Part shown: positions 8,715 through 17,700 of the stretch, piece after piece | Layout: each line of letters starts with the position of its first letter | How positions within the stretch are numbered: the stretch's first letter is position 1 | Source of the DNA: Sporomusa sphaeroides DSM 2875 | Lineage (GTDB): Bacteria > Bacillota > Negativicutes > Sporomusales > Sporomusaceae | Reading direction: 5' to 3' | NCBI RefSeq assembly: GCF_001941975.2 | Contig: NZ_CP146991.1 | Span: forward strand, 4,089,001 to 4,153,000 | Length of the DNA: 64,000 nucleotides | The notes under the pieces: model-generated | Seen by the model: the letters and a program-made list of their open reading frames with translations, nothing else | The model's database searches: none | What the model was told of the DNA's origin: nothing | Translations under genes and position numbers: made by a program

Positions 8715-9503
8715 ATGCAAATGCCACTGAATGATACTAAAATGGGGTCAGTACAGGCCATTGACCGTGCGTTGCTAGTGCTAGAAACCATTGCCCAAAA
8801 TGGAACCCTCAGTATAAATGATTTACACAACAAACTTGGCTTAAATAAAGCCTCACTTTCACGTATTGCCTCCACACTATACAGCAATGGATATCTGAAC
8901 AGAGATACTAAAACGGGAGACTTCTCTTTATCCTTACGGGCCTTTGAGGTTGGAGTGCAAGCAGTACGCAATCTGGACTATATCAATTTAATTAAAAGTG
9001 GGTTAGCTGAACTATCTTCGAGTTTAAAGATTATCGCTCAATTTTCTATAGAAGATCATAATGAACTTCTTTGCCTGGAAAGCTTTGACCAACAAAATAC
9101 CGGCTTTTCAATTTATACACGGGTTGGGCAGCGTTCGCCGCTGTATTCCACAAGCGCCGGCAAGGCAATTTTAAGCACCTATTCTAATGAGGAAATCATT
9201 GATAAGTGGGAAAAAATGGACGTTAAACCATTGACCTCTAATACCATCACAGACATAGAAACCCTGCTGAAGGATATTGCCCTGATACGCCAGCGCAATT
9301 ATGCATTAGACCTGGAAGAAAATGAACATGGGTTGTTCTGCGTTGGAACAGTACTTTTAAATTACAATCGCAAGCCTATTGGCGCTGTAAGCCTGTCTGC
9401 AAATTCCATGACGAAAGAGGAACAGCTTCGCTACAGTGAGGCCTTGCTGCAACGTGTGCACCGCTTGTCCACTATGCTTGGCTACACACCTATAAATACA
9501 TAA
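8715..9503 (+). CDS. IclR-family transcriptional regulator
   Basis: 262 residues. GGTGAGGAGATAGTAAA precedes the ATG. N-terminal winged helix at about residues 13-75 (VQAIDRALLVLETIAQNG, then LGLNKASLSRIASTLYSNGYL), then the effector domain with RSPLYSTSAGKAILS and DLEENEHGLFCVGTVLLN. It is divergent from the oxidoreductase/CoA-transferase cluster, with which it shares a 286-base intergenic region, so it is the likely regulator of those genes. The ligand is unknown. Confidence 0.92.
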   Translation: MQMPLNDTKMGSVQAIDRALLVLETIAQNGTLSINDLHNKLGLNKASLSRIASTLYSNGYLNRDTKTGDFSLSLRAFEVGVQAVRNLDYINLIKSGLAELSSSLKIIAQFSIEDHNELLCLESFDQQNTGFSIYTRVGQRSPLYSTSAGKAILSTYSNEEIIDKWEKMDVKPLTSNTITDIETLLKDIALIRQRNYALDLEENEHGLFCVGTVLLNYNRKPIGAVSLSANSMTKEEQLRYSEALLQRVHRLSTMLGYTPINT

Positions 9504-9504
9504 A

Positions 9505-9560
9505 CAAGATAAAACCCACCAGGACTCCGTAAGATCGAAGTCCGGGTGGGTTTTATCTTG
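9505..9560 (+). terminator. Rho-independent terminator after the IclR gene
   Basis: Long inverted repeat: CAAGATAAAACCCACC with AGGACT pairs with AGTCC and GGTGGGTTTTATCTTG around a short loop. It starts one base after the IclR stop codon. The arms carry A- and T-runs, so it could work in both directions. Confidence 0.8.
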
Positions 9561-9715
9561 CTTAAATCCATAATATTTCAAAATATCGCGTCATCAGAGG
9601 ACAAGCTTCGAGAACGAAACATAATTTACAAATATTACCTTATATGCCTCTTTGAATTTTTTTCCAGATTAATTATAATTGATTTGGAATCCATTATACT
9701 AAGGAGGGGTCCTAA

Positions 9716-10795
9716 TTGAACCGGAAAACTTATTGTTTGCTCGCGATCATCTGCTTGCTGGTATTTAGTCTGCAAGCCGTATGTTTCGCAGAAGCACCTG
9801 CCAGGCTCCCGAACGTTAAGATTCTTGCCACCGGCGGCACCATTGCCGGCTCTGGCGCAACCAGCACTACGACGGTAGGTTACACTGCTGCGGTAGCACC
9901 TGTTGATGCTTTGATCAACAATGTACCTGAGTTAAAAAAGATTGCGAATGTCAGCGGCGAACAGGTAGCCCAAATTGCCAGCGAAAACATGACCAATGAA
10001 GTTTGGCTTACTCTTGCTAAACGTGTTAATCAGTTACTTGCTCAAGATGATGTAGACGGCATTGTCATTACTCACGGTACCGATACATTAGAAGAAACGG
10101 CCTATTTCCTTAACTTAGTCGTAAAAAGCAATAAACCGGTGGTTGTTGTGGGTTCCATGCGTCCGCCCACAGCTATGAGCGCCGACGGCATGCTCAACCT
10201 CTACCGTGCTACCATTCTTGCAGGCAGCAAAGAAGCGGTTGGCAAAGGTGTTCTGGTTATGCTGAACGATACCATTCATGCCAGTCGGGATGTAACCAAA
10301 ACAATTACTGACCGCGTCGATACCTTTAGAGCTCCGGAAATCGGCCCCCTTGGCTTCTTCACCGGGGATAAGCCGGAATTTTACCGGGCTCCGTTACGCA
10401 AGCACACTACTGATACCGAATTTGATATCAGCAGACTAAATGCTCTGCCACGGGTTGATATTGTTTACCACTATGCCAACAATACCGGCGTTGTGATAGA
10501 AGCTCTCACCCAGGCAGGCGTAAAGGGCATTGTCCATGCCGGTACCGGTAACGGCAGCATTGGCAAAGCCGAGTATCCGGCCATTGAAGCCGCCCAGAAA
10601 AAAGGCGTAGTCATCGTTAGAAGCGCCCGTGTCGGCAACGGTATTGTTGCCCGTAACGGTGAAGCCAATGATGACAAATACAATTTTGTCGCCGGCGACA
10701 ACCTGAACCCGCAGAAAGCCCGCATCCTTTTAATGCTGGCACTAACCAAGACCAATAACCCGCAAGACATTCAAAGAATGTTCCGGGAATATTAA
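9716..10795 (+). CDS. ansB: Exported type II L-asparaginase
   Basis: 359 residues from a TTG start with AAGGAGGGG ten bases upstream. Residues 1-25 form a signal peptide (LLAIICLLVFSLQAVCFAEA). The two catalytic signatures are present: ILATGGTIAGSG with the nucleophilic Thr, and VITHGTDTLEETAYFL. Further family blocks are VVVGSMRPPTAMSADG and IVHAGTGNGS. Expected to hydrolyse asparagine (perhaps also glutamine) in the periplasm of this diderm. It stands alone between two terminators and converges on the next gene. Confidence 0.93.
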   Translation: MNRKTYCLLAIICLLVFSLQAVCFAEAPARLPNVKILATGGTIAGSGATSTTTVGYTAAVAPVDALINNVPELKKIANVSGEQVAQIASENMTNEVWLTLAKRVNQLLAQDDVDGIVITHGTDTLEETAYFLNLVVKSNKPVVVVGSMRPPTAMSADGMLNLYRATILAGSKEAVGKGVLVMLNDTIHASRDVTKTITDRVDTFRAPEIGPLGFFTGDKPEFYRAPLRKHTTDTEFDISRLNALPRVDIVYHYANNTGVVIEALTQAGVKGIVHAGTGNGSIGKAEYPAIEAAQKKGVVIVRSARVGNGIVARNGEANDDKYNFVAGDNLNPQKARILLMLALTKTNNPQDIQRMFREY

Positions 10796-10840
10796 AAAAC
10801 GGCAAGAGCTCCGGATAACCCGGAGCTCTTGCCGTTTTTT
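10794..10840. terminator. Bidirectional terminator between convergent genes
   Basis: AAAAAACGGCAAGAGCTCCGG pairs with CCGGAGCTCTTGCCGTTTTTT around a four-to-five base loop. The A- and T-runs on either side allow it to stop both the asparaginase transcript (plus) and the isopropylmalate synthase transcript (minus). Confidence 0.88.
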
Positions 10841-10853
10841 GAACCATTCATCA

Positions 10854-12848
10854 CTATGCCTGCTTTTTATTGCGGAACTGAACGGGCGTCATACCGAATT
10901 TTTCCTTGAAAAGTCTGTTGAAATGCTCCACATTGGGATAACCCACGCTGTCGGCAATGGTCTCAACCGTCATGTTGCCGTTTTTGAGCAGGGTACAGGC
11001 CTTTTTCATACGGACATTTCTTACAATTCCACCAAAAGTGTCCCCTGATTTCTCTTTGATATATTTAGACAAATAGGGAGGAGTCAGGTGCATATGGCGG
11101 GAAAGCTCCTCCAAAGTGACTGTTAAGTAATTGGTCTGGACATAATTCATGATTTCATCAATTCTCTCATCCCGGGACTTGCCTTCGTCCTGTATTTCCT
11201 CCAGGCGATTGACGGCCACCACCAGGGCGTTAATCGAGGATTTGATTATGTCATCGTCAATGCCGACACCCCAATATAGTTTGTTGCGATAGCTAACGCC
11301 AACATAGGACACTGCTTTCGAGGAGGAACCGCGGGAAAGGGCATGCTCTTCGTAAACCGTCAATTCATAGTGAATGTCAAAGTGTTGTTTAAGTGCATTA
11401 CTGACGGCATCCAAACGCCCGTTGCCATGGCCGGCAATGGTTCTGACCTGGCCGTTATGCCGGATGCTGATCTGGGCCACAATACCGTCAAGTTGTTTGA
11501 AGTAGCATTCGTCAACAGAAAACCAGGGTGTATTATTTATATATTTATCCTCAAATATCTGATATACCCACTGCGGTGATAACTCCTTATGCTCACGGTC
11601 GGAAACATCCTTGACGGCATAGCCGACTTCTTCCTTCATCTGCGCGGGAATGCTCATGCCGTAATGCTGTTTGAGTATATAGCCGACGCCGCCTTTGCCT
11701 GACTGACTGTTAATCCGGATGACATCCGAATCATACTGCCGTCCCACATCCTTCGGGTCGATGGGGAGATAAGGAACCGACCAGGCAGCACTGCTTTTTT
11801 CCTCGCGATGCTGCATACCCTTGGCAATAGCATCCTGGTGTGAACCGGAAAAAGCAGTGAATACCAGTTCGCCGGCATACGGCTGGCGGGCAGGTACCTG
11901 CATTCTGGTCAACAGCTCATACTTCTGGCATATTTCCGGCATATTGCTGAAGTCCAGCCCGGGGTCAACACCATGGGAGAAGAGATTCATCGCCAGGGTG
12001 ATAATATCCACATTGCCTGTTCTCTCGCCGTTGCCAAACAGGGTTCCCTCAATTCTTTCAGCGCCCGCAAGCAGGCCGAATTCAGCGTCGCATACGCCGC
12101 AGCCCCTGTCATTGTGAGGATGCAGACACAAAATAACGGCATCCCGGTATTTAAGGTGCTTGTTCATGAATTCCACCTGTCCGGCAAATACGTGCGGCAT
12201 GGCATTCTCCACCGTTGTGGGCAGATTGATGATAGCCTTCCTGGCAGGTGTCGGCTGCCACACATCCAATACGGCATTGCATATTTCGAGGGCGTAGTCC
12301 ACTTCTGTCCCGGGAAAGCTCTCCGGACTGTACTGAAAAGAAAAGTTGCCGGTTGTTTCATTAGCCAACTGCTTCAATAATGCTGCGCCGTCAACCGCAA
12401 TCTGTTTGATCTCTTCCTTGCTTTTGCCGAATACCTGCTCCCGCTGGGCGACAGAAGTGGAGTTATACAGATGAATTACCGCATGCGGCGCACCCTTAAC
12501 CGCTTCAAAGGTTTTTCTGATAATATGCTCCCGCGCCTGGGTCAGCACCTGGATGGTGACATCAGCGGGAATCATATTTTTCTCAATTAATGTCCTGATA
12601 AAGTTGTATTCGGTCTCCGATGCTGCCGGGAAGCCCACCTCTATTTCCTTAAAGCCAATCTTAACCAGCATGGCAAAAAACTCTAATTTCTCTTCCAGGC
12701 TCATCGGTTCAATCAGCGCCTGGTTCCCGTCCCGCAAATCAACACTGCACCAGCTTGGCGGTTTATCGATATGATCTTTTTTTACCCAGTCATAGGATAC
12801 TACTGGCGGCATAAAATAAGCCCGCTCATACTTTTGAAAATTTTTCAT
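10854..12848 (-). CDS. leuA: 2-isopropylmalate synthase fused to a C-terminal AraC/XylS DNA-binding domain
   Basis: 664 residues from [15 protein letters not shown] behind GGAGGATATATA. An upstream in-frame ATG lies in the leader hairpin and is rejected. Residues 1 to about 550 are a complete type-2 Leu[17 protein letters not shown] at the start of the barrel, [12 protein letters not shown], the metal-binding [23 protein letters not shown], then the regulatory domain with [22 protein letters not shown]. An AraC-type double helix-turn-helix follows at about residues 560-660: [26 protein letters not shown], then [28 protein letters not shown]. The frame is open throughout, with no stop or shift at the junction. 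The enzyme makes 2-isopropylmalate from 2-oxoisovalerate and acetyl-CoA, the committed step to leucine. The fused domain suggests autoregulation or binding to other leucine promoters, which is inference. A leucine T-box also precedes the gene. Confidence 0.93.
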   Translation of the reverse strand: MKNFQKYERAYFMPPVVSYDWVKKDHIDKPPSWCSVDLRDGNQALIEPMSLEEKLEFFAMLVKIGFKEIEVGFPAASETEYNFIRTLIEKNMIPADVTIQVLTQAREHIIRKTFEAVKGAPHAVIHLYNSTSVAQREQVFGKSKEEIKQIAVDGAALLKQLANETTGNFSFQYSPESFPGTEVDYALEICNAVLDVWQPTPARKAIINLPTTVENAMPHVFAGQVEFMNKHLKYRDAVILCLHPHNDRGCGVCDAEFGLLAGAERIEGTLFGNGERTGNVDIITLAMNLFSHGVDPGLDFSNMPEICQKYELLTRMQVPARQPYAGELVFTAFSGSHQDAIAKGMQHREEKSSAAWSVPYLPIDPKDVGRQYDSDVIRINSQSGKGGVGYILKQHYGMSIPAQMKEEVGYAVKDVSDREHKELSPQWVYQIFEDKYINNTPWFSVDECYFKQLDGIVAQISIRHNGQVRTIAGHGNGRLDAVSNALKQHFDIHYELTVYEEHALSRGSSSKAVSYVGVSYRNKLYWGVGIDDDIIKSSINALVVAVNRLEEIQDEGKSRDERIDEIMNYVQTNYLTVTLEELSRHMHLTPPYLSKYIKEKSGDTFGGIVRNVRMKKACTLLKNGNMTVETIADSVGYPNVEHFNRLFKEKFGMTPVQFRNKKQA

Positions 12849-12878
12849 TATATATCCTCCATTCTGATGCGGCATACG

Positions 12879-13180
12879 CAAAAAGAGCTTTCGTCTCATA
12901 ATCATAACGATTATAGAGACGAAAGCTCACAGCTTCCGCGGTACCACTCTACTTCATGCGTAACACACTCTTATCGGCACATTTCATGCCTATCCCGGTA
13001 ACGGTGGATACCGTCACAGCCTACTCAATTTTCAGCCGGAAGCTCCCAGGCGAGTTCACCGCATTGCTCATACTGTTTCGCATCAACCAACAGCTTTCTG
13101 AAATCACGTTGCGACTACTGTTCCTTTTCATAGCTTTTCAAAAGGGTTTATGTACTTGTTATCATACTTGATTACTAATT
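12879..13180 (-). ncRNA. T-box riboswitch leader, leucine specifier (CUC)
   Basis: Read on the minus strand. The T-box core AGAGTGGTACCGCGG lies at 12936-12950. Next comes a strong terminator hairpin at about 12880-12929 whose arms are GAGCTTTCGTCTC and GAGACGAAAGCTC, ending in a T-run. Upstream, the Stem I region contains GTGAACTCGCCTGGGAG; in this setting CTC at 13052-13054 is the specifier codon, i.e. tRNA-Leu(GAG). Uncharged tRNA-Leu would stabilise the antiterminator and switch on the downstream leuA fusion gene. The 5' boundary is approximate. Confidence 0.9.
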
Positions 13181-13405
13181 GAATAATATCACACCTGATT
13201 AAGTTTGTGCAGTGATAAATTTAATCAGTTTTATTGATGTTATTTAACATTTTCTCCATATTATATCTGAAAAACGGCACCGCACTTTACATTTTTTCTA
13301 TTATTACAGGACTTATGTATCAATACCATAGGCAAAACAGAGAACAGGATTTTGTATTACAATTTGATTAAAGAAGCAAAATGAGCGTCCCTTCGCTTCT
13401 TTATG
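13181..13405. other. Intergenic stretch with a candidate terminator
   Basis: No gene is seen. It probably holds the promoter for the T-box transcript. At 13369-13403 a nine-base stem (TAAAGAAGC/GCTTCTTTA) with a 17-base loop follows the pncA stop and may end the NAD operon on the minus strand; it is a weak example. Confidence 0.45.
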
Positions 13406-14401
13406 TTATCTTTGTCGTTCAAAATCATCAGTTGATTTTACAACCTTCATACCTGCTAATTTGAAATTAGCCAAGGCTTCCTCAGCAATGGCGGGAAAAT
13501 CAGGACTGCCGGGCGTTGGCTTGACAGGAGACATACAATCTTCAAGGATATAGATTTTATTTTCTTTATACCCATAGAAAGTATCAGGAACACGCTTTTG
13601 CGCATGTTGAATGGATTTAAGCATATCTTCAAGTGTCGCTTTTACACAATGGCTTGATGCTTCTCCCGCAACGTATATACGGTCAAAACCCATCAGATCT
13701 GTCATCAGATTCTCATCAAAGTTTCCCACAACCTTCAGTGAACCATCTTTAAAGTAAAGATTTGGGATTTCGGGTGATAATACACTGTAATTTTCCGTCC
13801 AGGGGCTTTCCCCTTTGATGACCCATTTTATTTCCTTACCTCTCATTAAAGAGTAGAAAAATAGCATTTCATACAGCATTGGGACTACCGCATTATCAAC
13901 AGAACCTTTCTGAGTGTGATACTCCCAGGTAATTAGAATGTATTTTTTACTTTTCTCCAGCTGTTCAAGATAGCTTTCAATGAGCTCAATCGGAATCCAC
14001 TCCGCATATGGTCTCCACTTTTTCTCTTTAACATCTTCTAATGTAATAATCGTAAACGGATCAGGGCTTTCATTTTGATCGTTAACCCAAAATCCCGGTG
14101 TATGTATTTGAAATACTGTGTGAGTATCAAGAGATACCAGAATTTCGTCAATCCGTTCAAGATTATGGTAGATAAAATCACAAATTCGTTCTATATCTTT
14201 TTCAGCCCCGTCAACGTATAGACTTGCACCAGGGATGCAAAATCCCACCTGCGGGTCAATCAAAAAGAGAGCTATCATTTCACTATCTTCGACTGGTTTG
14301 AATTCCTTATGAAGTTCCTGTGCCTCTGTTTGGATGAGATTATATCTGGGCAAGTATAAATTTCCGGCACGATCAGGCGAATAAAAGCTTGGCCTTTTCA
14401 T
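13406..14401 (-). CDS. pncA: Nicotinamidase-like isochorismatase-superfamily hydrolase
   Basis: 331 residues from MKRPSFYSPDR, ATG behind AAAAAAGGGG. FLIDPQVGFCIPGASLYVDGAE has the catalytic Asp of the cysteine-hydrolase fold. SLDTHTVFQIHTPGFW is the metal/Lys-side loop region. GEASSHCVKATLEDM carries the catalytic Cys in the usual xxxHCVxxT setting. It is longer than ordinary PncA (about 200 residues) because of insertions in the middle and at the start. It is the last gene of the NAD operon, which supports nicotinamide to nicotinate deamidation. Substrate assignment rests mainly on this context. Confidence 0.82.
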   Translation of the reverse strand: MKRPSFYSPDRAGNLYLPRYNLIQTEAQELHKEFKPVEDSEMIALFLIDPQVGFCIPGASLYVDGAEKDIERICDFIYHNLERIDEILVSLDTHTVFQIHTPGFWVNDQNESPDPFTIITLEDVKEKKWRPYAEWIPIELIESYLEQLEKSKKYILITWEYHTQKGSVDNAVVPMLYEMLFFYSLMRGKEIKWVIKGESPWTENYSVLSPEIPNLYFKDGSLKVVGNFDENLMTDLMGFDRIYVAGEASSHCVKATLEDMLKSIQHAQKRVPDTFYGYKENKIYILEDCMSPVKPTPGSPDFPAIAEEALANFKLAGMKVVKSTDDFERQR

Positions 14402-14427
14402 TATAATCAACCCCTTTTTTAATTATA

Positions 14428-15768
14428 TTATCGGATAAGTTCCAATTCCGGGTTAGTGCACGCACAACGGCCAATTTTAGCTAGATTGTGCCAATCGTTA
14501 CCAACCTTAATTCTTACGATGTCGGCCGTAAAATCATTGTTAGTTTCAGGCGAATTTTCAATTAAACTGGACCCTACACCATAGAAGTCTACAGGTACAT
14601 CTTGCTCCTCAAACTCTCTGATTTTCTTTACGTTGAAACCCCCGGTAACGAAAATTTTAACATCTTTACAGTATTCTTTAGCAAGCTCAAGATACCCTGC
14701 CGGAACATTCCATTCCAGATAAGCGTTATCGAGTCCTTCTCTGATGTTCCAGACCAATTTAGGAGATACCCCCATATCAAGCAATTTATTTCCTGTCGGA
14801 ACAATCGACTTGTCTCTCATGTTTGCGGAGGTATCTGGACGCACTCCGAATAATTTATATTGCCGGGCTTCTTCCAGGTTCCCCTTTTGGTATAGTTCCA
14901 GGTATTTATCCCACAACCTTTTCATTACTTTTTTAGCTTCACCAACACAGTCATTATGAAAGTCTATTAACGCAATGCGGTTTATCGCAGGATTTAAGAG
15001 CCTGGAAAATTGATACATCGCCTCTACGGTATCTCCGCAAAAGCATGCAATAGTAGAGTGTGAAATAGTTCCGACGCCACTACCCGACCAATAAGCTGCA
15101 CCACTATCAGTAGATACAAAAGCACCATTTTTCTTGCCGTATTTTTTATTATAAGCATCAATCCCCAGCGAATAAGCATAACCATGCAGCGCCTGGATTT
15201 TATATGGAGTGAACCGGGCCGGGAAAAACAAGACTTCTTTGTTACGCGCGGCTACTAAAGTATTAAATACATTGGTGGCAATTCTTGTAGGTTCAGCTAT
15301 AGCTCCCAGCATAACGGTTTCTAATTTTGCGAAGTAGCGATGGTTTCCCCGCACTTTAATCACAGGAACTACCTGCTTTGGATCTCCGTCATAGGTCACA
15401 AATGTACCATCTTGTACTGCTTCAACCTCAAGTTCATTATATGTATTTACAAATTGGCCATTTTCGGCATAATATCCGGCACATTGTTTCAGGATTGCCA
15501 GTGCTTCATCAACCCCGGCAACAACACTAAATGGGCGGCGGCGAGTAAAAAATTGCATTTCAACCTCAATGTTTCCAGTACAAATTACCGAACAATCTAT
15601 GTCTTTGAGGTCACTTTCTCCCTGGAAATGATATTTTTCAGCAGCCAGTTTCTCGAGTAGTTCTACGTTGTTACAAAAATATTTATCAGAATACCAACCC
15701 TGGCGGATACGTTCCGCATCAATCAGAAATAATTCTTCAGGTAGTCGTTTGTTATTGAATATGCTCAT
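14428..15768 (-). CDS. pncB: Nicotinate phosphoribosyltransferase
   Basis: 446 residues from MSIFNNKRLPEEL, ATG behind GGAGGGCG. Blocks typical of the NAPRTase family: DAERIRQGWYSDKYF near the N-terminus, ETVMLGAIAEPTRIAT, FGVRPDTSANMRDKS, and FVTGGFNVKKIREFE followed by DFYGVGSSL, the phosphate-binding part. It converts nicotinate and PRPP to nicotinate mononucleotide. It lies between nadK and pncA with short gaps (25 and 26 bases), so it is cotranscribed. A cytosolic enzyme. Confidence 0.9.
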   Translation of the reverse strand: MSIFNNKRLPEELFLIDAERIRQGWYSDKYFCNNVELLEKLAAEKYHFQGESDLKDIDCSVICTGNIEVEMQFFTRRRPFSVVAGVDEALAILKQCAGYYAENGQFVNTYNELEVEAVQDGTFVTYDGDPKQVVPVIKVRGNHRYFAKLETVMLGAIAEPTRIATNVFNTLVAARNKEVLFFPARFTPYKIQALHGYAYSLGIDAYNKKYGKKNGAFVSTDSGAAYWSGSGVGTISHSTIACFCGDTVEAMYQFSRLLNPAINRIALIDFHNDCVGEAKKVMKRLWDKYLELYQKGNLEEARQYKLFGVRPDTSANMRDKSIVPTGNKLLDMGVSPKLVWNIREGLDNAYLEWNVPAGYLELAKEYCKDVKIFVTGGFNVKKIREFEEQDVPVDFYGVGSSLIENSPETNNDFTADIVRIKVGNDWHNLAKIGRCACTNPELELIR

Positions 15769-15793
15769 AATAACGCCCTCCAATTCTTTATCC

Positions 15794-16597
15794 TTATTCC
15801 CATTTCATTTTTCGCGAAAGAAGTTGATAGAAGGTTTCATTGCTGAGCCGAATCAAATTAGTCACAGTAGACGCTTTATTAATGATAATACAATCATCAT
15901 TTTCCAGTTCAATATCCACTTGCCCATCTGCCGAAAGAAGAAGTCCCTTATGATATGATTTGACTGCGATTTTAATTTCTTTGCTGTCACAAGCTATCAT
16001 CGATCTTACGTTAAGTAAGTGAGAACAGATAGGAGTAATTACGTTGATTCCAAGATCAGGCGGAATAATTGCACCTCCGGCTGATATGGAGTAGCCGGTG
16101 CTGCCGGTAGCTGTGCTTATGATGATTCCGTCTGCCGGAAAGGTCCCTACATAATCCCCGCCGATATGGGTTCTGAGTCTTACCAGTTTAGCTATAGCTC
16201 CTTTGACAACTATATCGTTAAGAGCAGTACAGTACGCAACATTTCTCTTGCGTCGATATACCTGTGCCTCTAAGCGTTTACGTTTATCGATGGTAAATTG
16301 ATTATTTAGAATCAAAGTAATCGCCTCAATTACCTTGGGAAGGTTATATTCCATTCCGGTTAAGAAACCTAAGTGTCCGATATTAATCCCGAATATAGGA
16401 ATTTCCCCTACATATCTGGCTGAACCTAATACTGTGCCATCTCCCCCTAAAGAAAGGACTATATCTAATTCGGGAAGGGGATTATTGAAATTCAGTAGTT
16501 CAGCGCTGCTTCCCTGGTTCTCGATATGTCTTATGATAGTCTCAATAGCAGAGGTTTTGAGTCCTTTAGAGCTATTGAGCACAATGCCGACCTTCAA
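15794..16597 (-). CDS. nadK: NAD kinase
   Basis: 267 residues. VLSLGGDGTVLGSAR carries the GGDGT motif. The second family block is TATGSTGYSISAGGAIIPP, and FLTGMEYNLP lies before it. It phosphorylates NAD to NADP and completes the pathway encoded by the operon. Length is slightly short but within the bacterial range. Confidence 0.93.
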   Translation of the reverse strand: MKVGIVLNSSKGLKTSAIETIIRHIENQGSSAELLNFNNPLPELDIVLSLGGDGTVLGSARYVGEIPIFGINIGHLGFLTGMEYNLPKVIEAITLILNNQFTIDKRKRLEAQVYRRKRNVAYCTALNDIVVKGAIAKLVRLRTHIGGDYVGTFPADGIIISTATGSTGYSISAGGAIIPPDLGINVITPICSHLLNVRSMIACDSKEIKIAVKSYHKGLLLSADGQVDIELENDDCIIINKASTVTNLIRLSNETFYQLLSRKMKWE

Positions 16598-16634
16598 TAA
16601 AATACACCTCGCCTTCTTTTGAACAAATTGCGAT

Positions 16635-17546
16635 TTACTGGTCTTCTACCCAATCAGGATTGAACCGAAATAATCTGGCTGGCTTATAAGGCTTACCGGA
16701 TTCCCATTCATCTGTCTCGATTACCATCTTTTTCTGTTTCTCCATTTTATCCCGGAAATTTCTGCTGTAGATAACTTTCCCGGTGATTACTTCATACAAC
16801 TTCTTTAGCTCAGTTAAGGTGAACATTTCCGGCATTAAAGAAAAAGCAATGTCAGTATATTCTACTTTGTTCTTTAGCCGCTCAAGAGCATAAAAGATAA
16901 TTGTGGCGTGGTCGAAGGCAAGCCCTGAAGGATTATCCACATATTCAAGGTCAATTTTAGAAGTTCTTCCTTCCAGCTTCTTAGTAACAATTACAGTATC
17001 TTTTATTTCGTTCTCGCCATTTACCAGGGAAAGTTCATATGTTGTTTTGCGGATATAACCTGCGTTTATTTGAGTTTTTACTTCTTCAAGAAGTGTGATT
17101 TTTACATCAAACCAACAGGCATCTTCAGCATCGTCTCCGGCTTTTATGTTTAGTTTAGAACTATCTACAAGTGCCATATAGGAAGTGCTGATAACTCTGC
17201 GGCGAAGGTCGCGGTAAACCTTGCCCCAAGTGTACAGCTGTTCCATATAAACATCAGAAATATTAGTTTCTTCCCGCAACTCCCGGATTGCCGCTGCATC
17301 AAGGTCTTCATAATAATTAACAAAGCCACCCGGCAAGGCCCATTTCCCTTTATAAGGATCGGTTATATCAACAACAAGAGGGTCGCCCTTACGTTTAATA
17401 AGCAGAACCCGTAAAACTTTATCCGGAACAGACCGGGCTTTAGTTTCAACATCTACAGCTGTCAAGATTATCATATCTACGGTCGCAGACGGTTTTTTAT
17501 ATTTGCTGTCATCATACTCTTTAAGAAATTCTTTTGATTCGTTCAT
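16635..17546 (-). CDS. nrtR: NrtR-like Nudix regulator of NAD metabolism
   Basis: 303 residues, ATG behind AGGAGGTTAATA. Residues 20-160 form a Nudix domain with the box GGFVNYYEDLDAAAIREL followed by REETNI (Gx5Ex7RELxEE, last position I rather than G/U). The C-terminal third has FDHATIIFYALERLKNKVEYTDIAFSLMPEMFTL and LKKLYEVITGK. This is the winged-helix region of NrtR-type repressors, which sense ADP-ribose and control NAD salvage genes. Sitting inside the NAD operon strongly supports that role. Alternatively it could be an active ADP-ribose pyrophosphatase. Confidence 0.85.
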   Translation of the reverse strand: MNESKEFLKEYDDSKYKKPSATVDMIILTAVDVETKARSVPDKVLRVLLIKRKGDPLVVDITDPYKGKWALPGGFVNYYEDLDAAAIRELREETNISDVYMEQLYTWGKVYRDLRRRVISTSYMALVDSSKLNIKAGDDAEDACWFDVKITLLEEVKTQINAGYIRKTTYELSLVNGENEIKDTVIVTKKLEGRTSKIDLEYVDNPSGLAFDHATIIFYALERLKNKVEYTDIAFSLMPEMFTLTELKKLYEVITGKVIYSRNFRDKMEKQKKMVIETDEWESGKPYKPARLFRFNPDWVEDQ

Positions 17547-17570
17547 TATTAACCTCCTGTATTTCTAAAA

Positions 17571-17700
17571 AGTAGACTTAGCTTCAGGTGGGGTTTTAAC
17601 CCCATCTGAAGGTTAGTCGCCCTTATCCAGGGACTTAGTCGCTCTTACTCCCACCTGGAGAGGCGGGAGTCTTAGAGCGAGTTAGTCATCGGATAAAGTA
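17571..17700. repeat. Intergenic hairpin repeat, copy 1 (two palindromes)
   Basis: Two nested palindromes. The first is GACTTAGCTTCAGGTGGGG/CCCCATCTGAAGGTTAGTC. The second is built on GACTTAGTCGCTCTTACTCCC with GGGAGTCTTAGAGCGAGTTA. It ends in TTAGTCATCGGATAAAGTA. Related copies are at 57289-57350 and 61227-61411. Here the end of the repeat overlaps the last codons and stop of nadE. Confidence 0.85.
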
